Shown here piece by piece: positions 1 through 7,653 of a stretch of 21,860 bases of DNA (its first letter is position 1; every line of letters begins with the position of its first letter). The stretch comes from a virus. A model generated the notes under the pieces. That model saw only the letters and a list, made by a program, of their open reading frames with translations. It did not search any database and was not told where the DNA came from. A program made the position numbers and the translations under genes. The stretch is from positions 1-21,860 of the IMG/VR virus record IMGVR_UViG_3300008459_000474; one strand, 5' to 3'.

Positions 1-96
1 GGCGATTATACTAAGATTCAAGCAGAAGTAAAAGACACAAGCTCTACAAGCTCGTGGCTTGGTGAAGTATTAAGCGAGATTGATAATAACAAATAA
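1..96 (+). CDS. C-terminal end of an upstream phage gene, possibly small terminase subunit (partial)
   Basis: An open frame runs in from the left edge and stops at TAA 94-96, leaving 31 visible residues that end in ...GEVLSEIDNNK. The stop overlaps the ATG of the large terminase by one base (TAATG), so the two genes are translationally adjacent. In many tailed phages the gene directly before terL encodes the small terminase subunit, which recognises packaging sites on DNA. That position is the only reason to suggest it here. The visible residues carry no diagnostic motif, and the DNA-binding domain would lie outside the window. Confidence 0.6.
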   Translation, partial: GDYTKIQAEVKDTSSTSSWLGEVLSEIDNNK

Positions 97-1637
97 TGTT
101 GAATAATTCTATTGACGAAAAAAAAAGAAAGTTAGCTGAGCTATTGAGCAGTAAGTCTTGGCGAATGTCTAACTTGTATTTTTGTAAAGATGAGAATGGC
201 AAAGAGTTTAAGTTTATATGCAATGAAGCACAAAGCGAGTTAATCAACGAAACGCACCCGCTCAACATTATCTTAAAAGCTCGACAGCTTGGTATCACAA
301 CATTCTACTGTATCAATTATCTTGATGATTGCCTTTTTAACTCAAATATAACCGCCGTATTGATTGGCGATGATTTAGAAGATGCTAAGAAGCTACTACG
401 CGATAAAGTAAGATATGCTTACGATAGATTGCCACCTGAGATAAAAGAGCATAGAAAGCTACTAACTGATAGCACTGAGATAATGCGGTTTAGCAACGGG
501 TCAAGCTATTCAGTCACCACCTCGGCAAGGTCTGGCACAGTTCAACGCTTACACATTACCGAATTCGGCAAGATATGCAGGAAGTCGCCTGAGAAAGCAG
601 AAGAGATAATGAGCGGAAGTTTAAACACAGTGCATCAAGGTCAACAAATTGTAATCGAGTCAACGGCACAAGGAGCAAGCGGGCATTTCTTTAATCTATG
701 TGATGTAGCTGAAAGAAAGATGCGTATGAAAGATGAATTGACGGCACTTGACTGGAAGTTTCATTTTTTCGGATGGTGGAAGGATAAGAAGTATTACATG
801 GATGCGGATTACCATTTTAGTCTAAAACAAGATGATTATTTCTTAGAGCTGGAGGCTGAAGGAATTAAGCTAACAAGACAGCAACAAACTTGGTATTGTA
901 AGAAGGAGGAAACTCAGGGCGAGTTGATGAAACAAGAGTTTCCAAGCAACTCAAAAGAAGCATTTCAAAAGGCTATTGTTGGGGCTTACTGGTCAAAGGA
1001 ATTAATCAAAGCAGAGCAGGACGGAAGGATTGGGAAAGTAAGTATTGACCAATATTTGCCAGTTCATACGGCTTGGGATTTAGGCATTAATGACACAACT
1101 TGTATTTGGTTTTTTCAAAAGAAAGGCTTTGACTTCATGCTTGTTGACTACTATGAGATGAGCGAGGAACCATTACCGCATTACTTTAAGATTCTTAAAG
1201 ATAGAGGCTATAACTACGGATACCATTTTGCACCGCATGACATTGCAAAGCGTAGTTATTATGATGGAAAGGACGGGCTAGAAATTGCAAGACAATTTGG
1301 TTTTAGATTTGAGAAAATAACAAGACCACAAAAAAAAATAGATTCAATCAACGAAGCACGAACAATTTTAAATCGATGCTGGTTCAGTCAAACAAAATGT
1401 GAATTAGGGATAAGTAGGTTGCGGGAGTATCGAAAGAAATTTAATGACAAATTGGGTTGTTTTATGGATCAACCATTACATGACATTAATTCAAATGGTG
1501 CGGATGCTTTCCAAACATTTTCGGCTTCATGTCATCAATTAGAAACATTTAGACAAGAGAATGATAATTACCAAGATGAATATGTTTTGGAAGAGTTTAT
1601 GAACGCTTCAAATAGAAACGCAATCACAGGTTATTAA
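96..1637 (+). CDS. terL: Terminase large subunit (DNA-packaging ATPase/nuclease)
   Basis: This 513-aa protein should be the motor that pumps phage DNA into the prohead through the portal and cuts it. The N-terminal ATPase shows a Walker A-type loop KARQLGITT (61-69), with the lysine early in the motif as in lambda gpA rather than at the usual GKT position. A Walker B-like strand LHITEFG (152-158) supplies acidic E156, and the coupling motif ESTAQG is at 188-193. The C-terminal RNase H-like nuclease is suggested by WDLGIND (D328), by HD at 381-382 and by the late acidic cluster HDINSNGADAF (462-472). The length is close to P22 gp2 (499 aa). The start is ATG 96, overlapping the previous stop; no Shine-Dalgarno is seen. 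Base composition is visibly less AT-rich than in the genes that follow. Confidence 0.95.
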   Translation: MLNNSIDEKKRKLAELLSSKSWRMSNLYFCKDENGKEFKFICNEAQSELINETHPLNIILKARQLGITTFYCINYLDDCLFNSNITAVLIGDDLEDAKKLLRDKVRYAYDRLPPEIKEHRKLLTDSTEIMRFSNGSSYSVTTSARSGTVQRLHITEFGKICRKSPEKAEEIMSGSLNTVHQGQQIVIESTAQGASGHFFNLCDVAERKMRMKDELTALDWKFHFFGWWKDKKYYMDADYHFSLKQDDYFLELEAEGIKLTRQQQTWYCKKEETQGELMKQEFPSNSKEAFQKAIVGAYWSKELIKAEQDGRIGKVSIDQYLPVHTAWDLGINDTTCIWFFQKKGFDFMLVDYYEMSEEPLPHYFKILKDRGYNYGYHFAPHDIAKRSYYDGKDGLEIARQFGFRFEKITRPQKKIDSINEARTILNRCWFSQTKCELGISRLREYRKKFNDKLGCFMDQPLHDINSNGADAFQTFSASCHQLETFRQENDNYQDEYVLEEFMNASNRNAITGY

Positions 1638-1644
1638 AAAGTGC

Positions 1645-1673
1645 TTGACAAATATTTTGATATAGTTAATTAT
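1645..1673 (+). promoter_or_regulatory. Candidate sigma70-type promoter before the portal gene
   Basis: A perfect -35 hexamer TTGACA (1645-1650) is followed after 17 bases by AATTAT (1668-1673), a 4/6 match to TATAAT. It lies in the 79-base gap between terL and the portal gene, the first real gap in the window, and would give a leader of about 35-40 bases. The same CTTGACA core occurs at two other candidate promoters, at 8784 and 10103. The weak -10 in AT-rich DNA keeps confidence moderate. Confidence 0.5.
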
Positions 1674-1716
1674 ATGCAATTATTAGATAATTATTAACAT
1701 TAAACAAATTTTAAAA

Positions 1717-3891
1717 TTGTTAATTCAAAAAGATTCTTACAATTCAAAGCTTGATTTTCAAACTATTTTGTCAACTGACAATCTAGCAAGCATATTATCC
1801 GAAGAAACTAAAACGCTTATAGCTAGTGAAGTCATGACTAGATATAACACTGACTTACAATCTCGTAGCGAAAAACAAAAAGTATTACAAGATTTAGTTA
1901 AATGCACTCTAGCTATTGGCGATAAGCGTTCATTTCCATTCGAAGGTTCATCTAATATAATGTTTCCTTTAATTTCTACAGCATGCGTTGATTTTTCCGC
2001 AAAATGTTATACCGAAATTTTTAAAGATGGTAATATTGTAAAAGCCAAAGTTATAGGCAATGATGATGGCGAAGTAATGAAAGACTTAGAAGGCAATGAG
2101 ATGAGAAATGAAGATGGATCTGTTGCTATGCTAGATGAAACAGGTTTGCCAGCAATTCAAAATGTTGGTGCAAAACTTAAACGCGGTCAAAGAGTCGCAA
2201 CAGTAATGAATTATCAGCTAAACGAAGAAATAGAGAATTACGAAAAAGACATGGACGCATTGTTTATGGGCTTAGCGACGCTTGGAATAATGTTTAAAAA
2301 GAATTATTATGACAATAATGACCAATGTATAAAATCAGATTTAATTTATCCTGATAAGCTTATAATTAATGATTTTGCCACATCTTTTGAAGCACCAATT
2401 ACACAAATTATTGAAAAATACCCACAAGATGTTGTTTCGTCAATTCGTAGTGGTGATTACATTGATTTTGATTTTGACCCAAAAGCACAAGATAGTGCAT
2501 CTTTTGATAATTCTTTAGATGCTAACGACGAAAAACAAACAAGTGATGAAGCATCAGCGGGTTTGGTTATTTTCTTAGAACAACACAATTATTTTGATTT
2601 AGATAATGATGGATACCCAGAGCCATATATTGCAGTAGTTCACAAAGCTACAAACAAATTAATAAAGTTAGTAAAAAGATTTAATGAAGAGGATGTTAAG
2701 TATAATAAAAAGCAAGAAATAATTAAAATTAAACCCATAAAATTTTTTACTGCATATAATTTTATTCCTTCACCCGATGGATCTTTTTATTCTATTGGTT
2801 TAGGACACTTATTATACAACATAAATTCTGCGATTAATTCAAATATTAATCAACTCAATGACGCTGGAACATTACAAAATACAGGTGGCGGGTTTATTGC
2901 TAAAACATTAAATATTTCTGGTGGCATGAAGCCCTTTAAATTATCAGAATGGAAAATGGTTGATTCTTATGGTGGAAGTATTCGTGATGCTATTGTTCCA
3001 TTGCCACACGCTGAACCATCACAAACTTTATTTGTTTTAATGCAATTTTTAGTAAATGCAGGTAAAGAATTAGCTTCTTTAAGAGATGTATTGACTGGTG
3101 AAAATGCTGGAAATATTGCCGCTACGACCTATATGGGAATGGCAGAACAGGGACAAAAACAATTTAAGAGCGTATTCAAAAGAATCTATAATTCTTTAAA
3201 ACAAGAAGTTAAGATATTTTACGAAATAAATTCAACTTATTTATCTCAAAAAAAATATTCTGAAATTTTAGATATTAAGTTAAATGAATCACCAAATGTT
3301 AAAGAAGATTTTGATTTAAAAGGTTATGATATTGTTCCAGTCGTAAATCCTGAGAATGTCATTTCAATGCAAAAATTTGCAAAAGCACAATTTTTAATGA
3401 GCTTTATTAATTCGCCTTATGTTGATCAAATGTTGTTGCATAAAACAGTTTTTGAAATAGCTGGAGTTGAAAATTTTGATAAGTTTGTTATTCAACCACA
3501 ACCTCAACCAAATCCTGCCGTTGAATTAACAATGGCACAAGAAGAAACTAAACGCATGCAAATGCAAGCTAATGTTCAAATTAAATCTGCCGAATTAGAG
3601 CTAGAGCAAATGAGACTACAAAAAGAATCGGCAAAAACTGATTCAGAAGTATTAGTTAATTATGCACAAGCGGGCAAATTAGTTAAAGACACTGAAATGG
3701 CAGAAACCAAAGAAAAATTAGACGTTTTGGATAACATGATTGATGCAGAATCAAGACAAAACGAAATGCAAGACCGCAAAGAAGATAGAAAATTTAAAGC
3801 GGCAGTAGAGCTAGCAAAGCTAGAGAATCAACAAGTTAAGGGAATTAAACCTGAAGCTATTGATAATAATATTAATCAAAATAATGAGTAA
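1717..3891 (+). CDS. Portal protein, P22 gp1-like
   Basis: The 724-aa product matches the length of P22 gp1 (725 aa). It would form the dodecameric ring at one capsid vertex through which DNA enters and leaves. Family-like features in order are YNTDLQSR near 43-50, the segment SFPFEGSSNIMFPL (72-85), an acidic DLDNDGYPEPY motif in the central region, and a GENAGNIAATTYMGMAEQ stretch around 460-480 followed by KRIYNSLKQE. A long charged helical, probably coiled-coil C-terminus spans about 590-695, like the P22 barrel. The start is TTG 1717: no ATG lies upstream in frame, and the next one (residue 40) would remove a region that looks conserved. No Shine-Dalgarno is visible. The gene is followed after 3 bases by the 90-aa ORF. 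Confidence 0.9.
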   Translation: MLIQKDSYNSKLDFQTILSTDNLASILSEETKTLIASEVMTRYNTDLQSRSEKQKVLQDLVKCTLAIGDKRSFPFEGSSNIMFPLISTACVDFSAKCYTEIFKDGNIVKAKVIGNDDGEVMKDLEGNEMRNEDGSVAMLDETGLPAIQNVGAKLKRGQRVATVMNYQLNEEIENYEKDMDALFMGLATLGIMFKKNYYDNNDQCIKSDLIYPDKLIINDFATSFEAPITQIIEKYPQDVVSSIRSGDYIDFDFDPKAQDSASFDNSLDANDEKQTSDEASAGLVIFLEQHNYFDLDNDGYPEPYIAVVHKATNKLIKLVKRFNEEDVKYNKKQEIIKIKPIKFFTAYNFIPSPDGSFYSIGLGHLLYNINSAINSNINQLNDAGTLQNTGGGFIAKTLNISGGMKPFKLSEWKMVDSYGGSIRDAIVPLPHAEPSQTLFVLMQFLVNAGKELASLRDVLTGENAGNIAATTYMGMAEQGQKQFKSVFKRIYNSLKQEVKIFYEINSTYLSQKKYSEILDIKLNESPNVKEDFDLKGYDIVPVVNPENVISMQKFAKAQFLMSFINSPYVDQMLLHKTVFEIAGVENFDKFVIQPQPQPNPAVELTMAQEETKRMQMQANVQIKSAELELEQMRLQKESAKTDSEVLVNYAQAGKLVKDTEMAETKEKLDVLDNMIDAESRQNEMQDRKEDRKFKAAVELAKLENQQVKGIKPEAIDNNINQNNE

Positions 3892-3894
3892 ATT

Positions 3895-4167
3895 ATGAGT
3901 CAAATAGAAATGAAAGAGTTAAAAGATTGGTTAAACGATCCAACAGCGTTAAAATTTAAGAAAATTTTATTAAATTCTCGTATTAAATTGTTAAACAGTA
4001 TATCTCATGGATATATTGGACAAAATAATGCATTTAATAAAGACTTGATTCTTAGTTCACTTGGTGGTTGCGAAGCCTTAGAGCAAGTTTCTAATTATAT
4101 TGGATTAAATGCTGAAGAAGATTTAGCAATTTTAATAAACCTTTTTCATGGAGATTCAAATGATTAA
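3895..4167 (+). CDS. Small hypothetical protein between portal and co-chaperonin (90 aa)
   Basis: I do not recognise a named family. The protein is a soluble, mostly helical 90-aa product with no signal peptide or membrane segment. It has an N-terminal stretch MKELKDWLNDPTALKFKKIL, a central LGGCEALEQV and an acidic end. It starts 3 bases after the portal stop and overlaps the co-chaperonin start by 8 bases, so it is co-translated with head genes. Small helical proteins directly after the portal are common in podovirus head operons. A role in prohead assembly or portal accessory function is inference from position only. Confidence 0.75.
   Translation: MSQIEMKELKDWLNDPTALKFKKILLNSRIKLLNSISHGYIGQNNAFNKDLILSSLGGCEALEQVSNYIGLNAEEDLAILINLFHGDSND
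4150..4153 (+). promoter_or_regulatory. Ribosome binding site that fixes the GroES-like start
   Basis: GGAG at 4150-4153 is followed after 6 bases by ATG 4160. An in-frame ATG at 4148 also exists but overlaps this site and has no Shine-Dalgarno of its own, so 4160 is the better start. Many other genes in this window lack such a site, which makes this one informative. Confidence 0.65.
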
Positions 4168-4504
4168 TACTTCTGGTTACAGTGTTCCTGAATATAGAAT
4201 TTTAATTTTGCCTGATGTAGTCGAAGAAAAAACTGCTGGTGGAATAATTATACCTGATTCATCAATAGATACTTTACAAGGAGCTAAAACTTTGGCAACT
4301 ATTATTGATATTGGTGAAAAAGCTTTTGATCAAGGAACTGATAGAGAATGGAAAAATAAACCAAAAGTTGGTGATAAAATTTTAATTCCATCTTATGAAG
4401 GTTATAGATTAAGCAAAGATCAAACTAAAGATGGTAAAGAATATAGAATTATTCTTGACCGTAATATTTTAGCAATTCAAATTAATGAGGAAATATGCCA
4501 ATAA
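4160..4504 (+). CDS. Phage-encoded GroES-like co-chaperonin
   Basis: This 114-aa protein has the Cpn10/GroES plan: a first beta strand EYRILILPD (11-19), then the mobile loop with EEKTAGGIIIPD (22-33). The hydrophobic III triplet there corresponds to the tripeptide that docks on GroEL. A variable roof-like segment follows at about 52-68, then KVGDKILIPSYEGY (69-82) and the closing strands EYRIILDRNILAIQ (94-107). GroES is about 97 aa, so this version is slightly longer. It would cap the host GroEL cage, as T4 gp31 does for its capsid protein, presumably to help fold this phage's capsid or another virion protein. It overlaps the previous gene by 8 bases and the scaffold gene by 10. The fold assignment is strong; the client is inferred from position. 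Confidence 0.9.
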   Translation: MINTSGYSVPEYRILILPDVVEEKTAGGIIIPDSSIDTLQGAKTLATIIDIGEKAFDQGTDREWKNKPKVGDKILIPSYEGYRLSKDQTKDGKEYRIILDRNILAIQINEEICQ

Positions 4505-5499
4505 TTGATCGTTCTGAAGAAATAGATATTGATATTGGTTTAAATTCACAAGAAATTGAGCCAAAAGTTGAGCAAGATAAAAATTTATCTTCTAATCCAA
4601 TTCTAAAAGAAATGGAAGAAGAGGAAATTGAAAAAGAAAATATTATATTCGAAAAATCAACAAAAAGTGAAGAAAAAACTTTTTATGAAACTTTAACTGA
4701 TACAGAAAAAGAAGCTTGGGATCGTGGCTGGAGAACTGGCAAATTTTTTAAAGGAAGATATAAAGATGGAACGGTAAAACCTCATAAAACAGCACAAGAA
4801 TTTCTAGAAATACAGGAAAAAGAAACTCCCGTATTAAATGAAAGAAATCGAAAACTAGCTTCTGAAAAAACAGCTCTTGAAAAAGAAATGAGCGAACTTC
4901 GTAAGCAAATGAATGTTATTTTAAATGTCCAAAAATTTGCATATGAAGATAATAATCAAAAACGATTTCAATCTTTAGATGAAGCTGAAGAAAATGCAAT
5001 TTTAGAAGGTGATGTTGCTAAAGTTAGAGCAATTCAAAAACAAAGAAATGAATTAGAAAAAAATAAAATTTCTTTTACCGAAAATAAAATTGATGAAGAA
5101 ATTCAAGAAGAGCCAAAACAACAAATACAGCCCGAAGATAAAAAAATATTTGATAATTGGGCTCCAGATAACACTTGGTTTTATGAAAATGCTCCAATGA
5201 GAGGATATGCAGAAACTTATTTTGCTACTTTATCAGAGCGGATTCCTCTTCGTGATAGACTAGAAATGGTTAGCGAAGAAATCGAATCAAGATTTAGTGA
5301 TAAATTAAATAAAACTAAAGCTCCAAGTGTAGAAAGTGGTCAAAGAGGTATTAATGTAGGTAAAAAACAATATACTTATAATGATTTGCCTGAAGATGTG
5401 CGTAAAACATGTCAATATTTTGCAAAGAAACACAATTTTACTTCTGCGCAAATTAAAGATATGCAACAAACCGCCATTAATGACTATTTTAATAATTAA
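4495..5499 (+). CDS. Probable capsid scaffolding protein
   Basis: The 334-aa protein lies between portal and capsid genes, where P22-like phages encode the scaffold (P22 gp8 is 303 aa). The first 65 residues are highly acidic and probably disordered. A segment EAWDRGWRTGKFFKGR (73-88) followed by AQEFLEIQEKETPVLNERN (100-118) resembles a pattern I associate with phage scaffold-like proteins. A charged, helical, probably coiled-coil region runs from about 115 to 195 and includes an AILEGDVAKVRAIQKQ motif. The C-terminal end has basic patches, which in scaffolds can contact the coat. ATG 4495 has a good Shine-Dalgarno (GAGG, 4487-4490) and overlaps the GroES-like gene by 10 bases. The function rests on position and overall character more than on a decisive motif. 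Confidence 0.7.
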   Translation: MPIIDRSEEIDIDIGLNSQEIEPKVEQDKNLSSNPILKEMEEEEIEKENIIFEKSTKSEEKTFYETLTDTEKEAWDRGWRTGKFFKGRYKDGTVKPHKTAQEFLEIQEKETPVLNERNRKLASEKTALEKEMSELRKQMNVILNVQKFAYEDNNQKRFQSLDEAEENAILEGDVAKVRAIQKQRNELEKNKISFTENKIDEEIQEEPKQQIQPEDKKIFDNWAPDNTWFYENAPMRGYAETYFATLSERIPLRDRLEMVSEEIESRFSDKLNKTKAPSVESGQRGINVGKKQYTYNDLPEDVRKTCQYFAKKHNFTSAQIKDMQQTAINDYFNN

Positions 5500-5514
5500 T
5501 AATTGAGAAAATTT

Positions 5515-6033
5515 ATGACAAACAAAAATATTGATTCAAACAGAGAAAATTCAAAAGAACATACTCAAGAAAGAGTATCTAAGTATAATGATAGAGAAGA
5601 TAGACCTACTAATCGGGATACAGAAATTATTAAATTACCCGATGGAAGAGAATTTGTTAGAAATCCACGCACATATCTAAAAAGACATGGTGCTTTATCA
5701 GATTTGCCAAAAAAGGCAGGTTTTATAAGACGTTGGGTTTCTAGTAACATCCCTAATCGATTACAAGATTTAATTGATTTAGGATATAAACCTGCTACTA
5801 ATGAAAATGGCGCAGAAATTGCTCCAATCAGAGGTGGTCAAAATAAAATGGGCGAAACATTTATGCGTTATGCCATGGAAATCACTGAGGAAATGAATGA
5901 AAAAATACAAAGAGATAATCAAATTAAAATAAATAATAGGCAACAAGAAAGCATTGATAAACTTGCAGGAAAAGATCTTGGTTTGGGTTCAATGACTTAT
6001 GTTGCACAGGATCAAAAAAAATTAATTAAATAA
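5515..6033 (+). CDS. Probable phage head-associated protein (172 aa)
   Basis: The frame is open from a TTG at 5503, but ATG 5515 is the more likely start, preceded by a weak purine run (GAGAAA). The protein is strongly charged with a low-complexity N-terminus. It then has KLPDGREFVRNPRTYLKRHG, and a core KAGFIRRWVSSNIPNRLQDL that resembles the 'G-[YF]-x-R-R-W-V ... N-R-L' pattern of small phage proteins often encoded near scaffold and capsid genes. The C-terminal third is helical with EITEEMNEKIQRDNQIK. No transmembrane or catalytic motif is seen. It may be a minor head or scaffold-related component; the exact role is unknown. Confidence 0.75.
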   Translation: MTNKNIDSNRENSKEHTQERVSKYNDREDRPTNRDTEIIKLPDGREFVRNPRTYLKRHGALSDLPKKAGFIRRWVSSNIPNRLQDLIDLGYKPATNENGAEIAPIRGGQNKMGETFMRYAMEITEEMNEKIQRDNQIKINNRQQESIDKLAGKDLGLGSMTYVAQDQKKLIK

Positions 6034-6043
6034 TTAAATAATT

Positions 6044-6655
6044 ATGACAAATTCAAATACTCCATACGGATTAACACCCGTTAAGAACTCTCCTTTTGTA
6101 GAGATTCCTAAAAATTATTACTACATTCCAGCTAGTTATGGAACTGCATTGTTTATTGGTGACCCAGTAATCAAAACAGGAACTTCTAATACTGTAAATG
6201 TAACATCTGCGGGTCGTTTTTTTAATGCTGGTTCTTTACCAGAAATCAATAAAGCAACTGCTGGTGATGCTAATAAAATCACTGGTGTTATTATTGGTTT
6301 TTTAGCTAACCCAACTAATTTAAATGTTGCTTACAATCCAGCTTCGACCGAAGCAGTAGCTATTGTTGCTGACAGCCCACTTCAAGAATTTGAAATTCAA
6401 GAAGAAACTGCAGGAACTGCATTAGCTGCAACTTCTGTTGGCTTAAACGCTAACGTAGTATTCGCTGAATCTGGCTCAACTGTCACTGGCTTGTCTGGTG
6501 CTGAATTAGACACTTCAACCCCTGCTACTGATGCAACTTTCCAACTTAAAATTTTAAGATTAGTTGACGCTCCTGATAATGCTATTGGTCAACATGCTAA
6601 ATGGCGTGTTAAAATCAATAACCACACAGAAGCAAACGTAACTACTGGTATCTAA
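6044..6655 (+). CDS. Putative capsid-associated structural protein (203 aa)
   Basis: A beta-rich, Ala/Thr/Asn-rich 203-aa protein with few charges, beginning TNSNTPYGLTPVKNS. This N-terminal 'PYGL.PV' style is one I associate with phage structural proteins encoded just upstream of the major capsid gene. The central region has repeated hydrophobic beta strands (VIIGFLANP, AIVADSPLQEFEIQEE). The region ends with a lysine/asparagine-containing strand. Low charge and abundant Ala/Thr are typical of virion surface proteins. It starts 10 bases after the previous stop and ends 23 bases before the capsid gene. A decoration or minor capsid role is inferred from composition and position. Confidence 0.7.
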   Translation: MTNSNTPYGLTPVKNSPFVEIPKNYYYIPASYGTALFIGDPVIKTGTSNTVNVTSAGRFFNAGSLPEINKATAGDANKITGVIIGFLANPTNLNVAYNPASTEAVAIVADSPLQEFEIQEETAGTALAATSVGLNANVVFAESGSTVTGLSGAELDTSTPATDATFQLKILRLVDAPDNAIGQHAKWRVKINNHTEANVTTGI

Positions 6656-6678
6656 TATTAATTAAAAAAATATAAATT

Positions 6679-7584
6679 ATGTCTATTATAGTAACAGGAA
6701 CAATTCCAAAAGCTCTTAAACCCGGAGTTAAAACTTATTGGGGAGCATACACCGAGGATGATCTTTTAGCATCAAAACTTGTCAAAATGGAGTCAACAGA
6801 CGAACAATTTGATGAAGATGTGTTAATTTCGCCTTTTGGTCTTTTAAAAACTAAAAACGAAGGTGCTGGTGTTGATTATGATTCAATGTCGCAAGGCTAT
6901 GTATCAAGATATCAACAAAGAACTCGTGCATTAGGTTATCAAGTTTCTTGGGAAGCTCGTAAATTTAATAAATATCTTAATGTTGTATCTAAAGGTAATG
7001 AATATTTAGCATCTTCACTTCGCGAAACTAAAGAAGTGGATGTTGCTGATTTATTCAACAACGGTTTTGATGCAAACTACACTTTTGGTGATGGTAAAAA
7101 GTTTTTTGCAACTGACCATCCAAGTCGTGCAGGCAACTTTTCTAACACTTTAGCTACTCCTTCTGATTTATCAGAGGAAGCTTTGGAAGAATTGTGCATT
7201 CAAATTAGAGAAACTAATAACGATAGAGGAATCAAAGCTAAAATTAAACCAACTTTACTACAAGTTCCATCAGCTTTAATGTTTGAAGCTACTCGTATTT
7301 TAGAATCTCAACTTCGTGTTGGATCTGCTAATAACGATGTTAATGCTTTAAAATATATGGGTTTGTTTTCAGGTGGTATTTTAGTTAATCCGCATTTGAT
7401 TTCTGACGACGCTTATTTTATTAAAACAGATGCTCCAGAAGGTGCTAAAATGATCACTGCAATTCAGGGTGAATTTAGCAACGATGGTGCTTTTGAATCA
7501 GGAGATCATAAATATAAAATTATGACTTCTTATGCAGTAGGCGTTACTGATCCTCGTGGCTATTTTGCTTCACAAGGCGTTTAA
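6679..7584 (+). CDS. Major capsid protein, Mu gpT-like family
   Basis: The 301-aa product has the marks of the Mu gpT-like major head subunit group, which has the HK97 fold. Residues 82-93 (TRALGYQVSWEA) precede a long helical arm. A segment KFFATDHPSRAGNFSN (141-156) resembles the 'F..dHp...g..sN' motif. The stretch KIKPTLLQVPSALMFEATRIL (about 188-208) matches the typical 'P..LlVp..l...A..il' strand-helix. A late VNPHLISDDAYFIKTDAP (236-253) matches the usual 'v.p.L.d..a.fl'. P22 gp5 is of a different, larger type (430 aa), so this head is not P22-like in its coat. GC content and codon choice look richer than in flanking genes, as expected for a highly made protein. A hairpin follows the stop. 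Confidence 0.9.
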   Translation: MSIIVTGTIPKALKPGVKTYWGAYTEDDLLASKLVKMESTDEQFDEDVLISPFGLLKTKNEGAGVDYDSMSQGYVSRYQQRTRALGYQVSWEARKFNKYLNVVSKGNEYLASSLRETKEVDVADLFNNGFDANYTFGDGKKFFATDHPSRAGNFSNTLATPSDLSEEALEELCIQIRETNNDRGIKAKIKPTLLQVPSALMFEATRILESQLRVGSANNDVNALKYMGLFSGGILVNPHLISDDAYFIKTDAPEGAKMITAIQGEFSNDGAFESGDHKYKIMTSYAVGVTDPRGYFASQGV

Positions 7585-7613
7585 TTCTTTTAACTGTTGT
7601 CCTATTGGGTAAA

Positions 7614-7632
7614 AGGGGGTGAAATTCCCCCT
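7614..7632 (+). terminator. GC-rich hairpin after the capsid gene, possible partial terminator
   Basis: AGGGGG (7614-7619) and CCCCCT (7627-7632) form a perfect 6-bp stem with a 7-base loop. It lies 30 bases after the capsid stop and 22 bases before the next start. Such a run of G and C is striking in this AT-rich DNA. The sequence after it is AT-rich but is not a clean T-tract, so leaky termination or protection of the capsid mRNA 3' end is as likely as full termination. Confidence 0.55.
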
Positions 7633-7653
7633 ACAATTAAATTTTATATATTT

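Noticed and set aside
44-298. Antisense open frame at the start of the terminase gene.
   Set aside because: It is fully opposite the terminase ATPase region, with no start context or recognisable protein features.
1707-1718. AATTTTAAAATT palindrome before the portal gene as an operator.
   Set aside because: A perfect dyad of A and T only is expected often in DNA of this composition; no second copy was seen.
7597-7653. Upstream TTG extension of the 7654 gene.
   Set aside because: It would translate through the G5/C5 hairpin and gives an unusual N-terminus; ATG 7654 is a better start.
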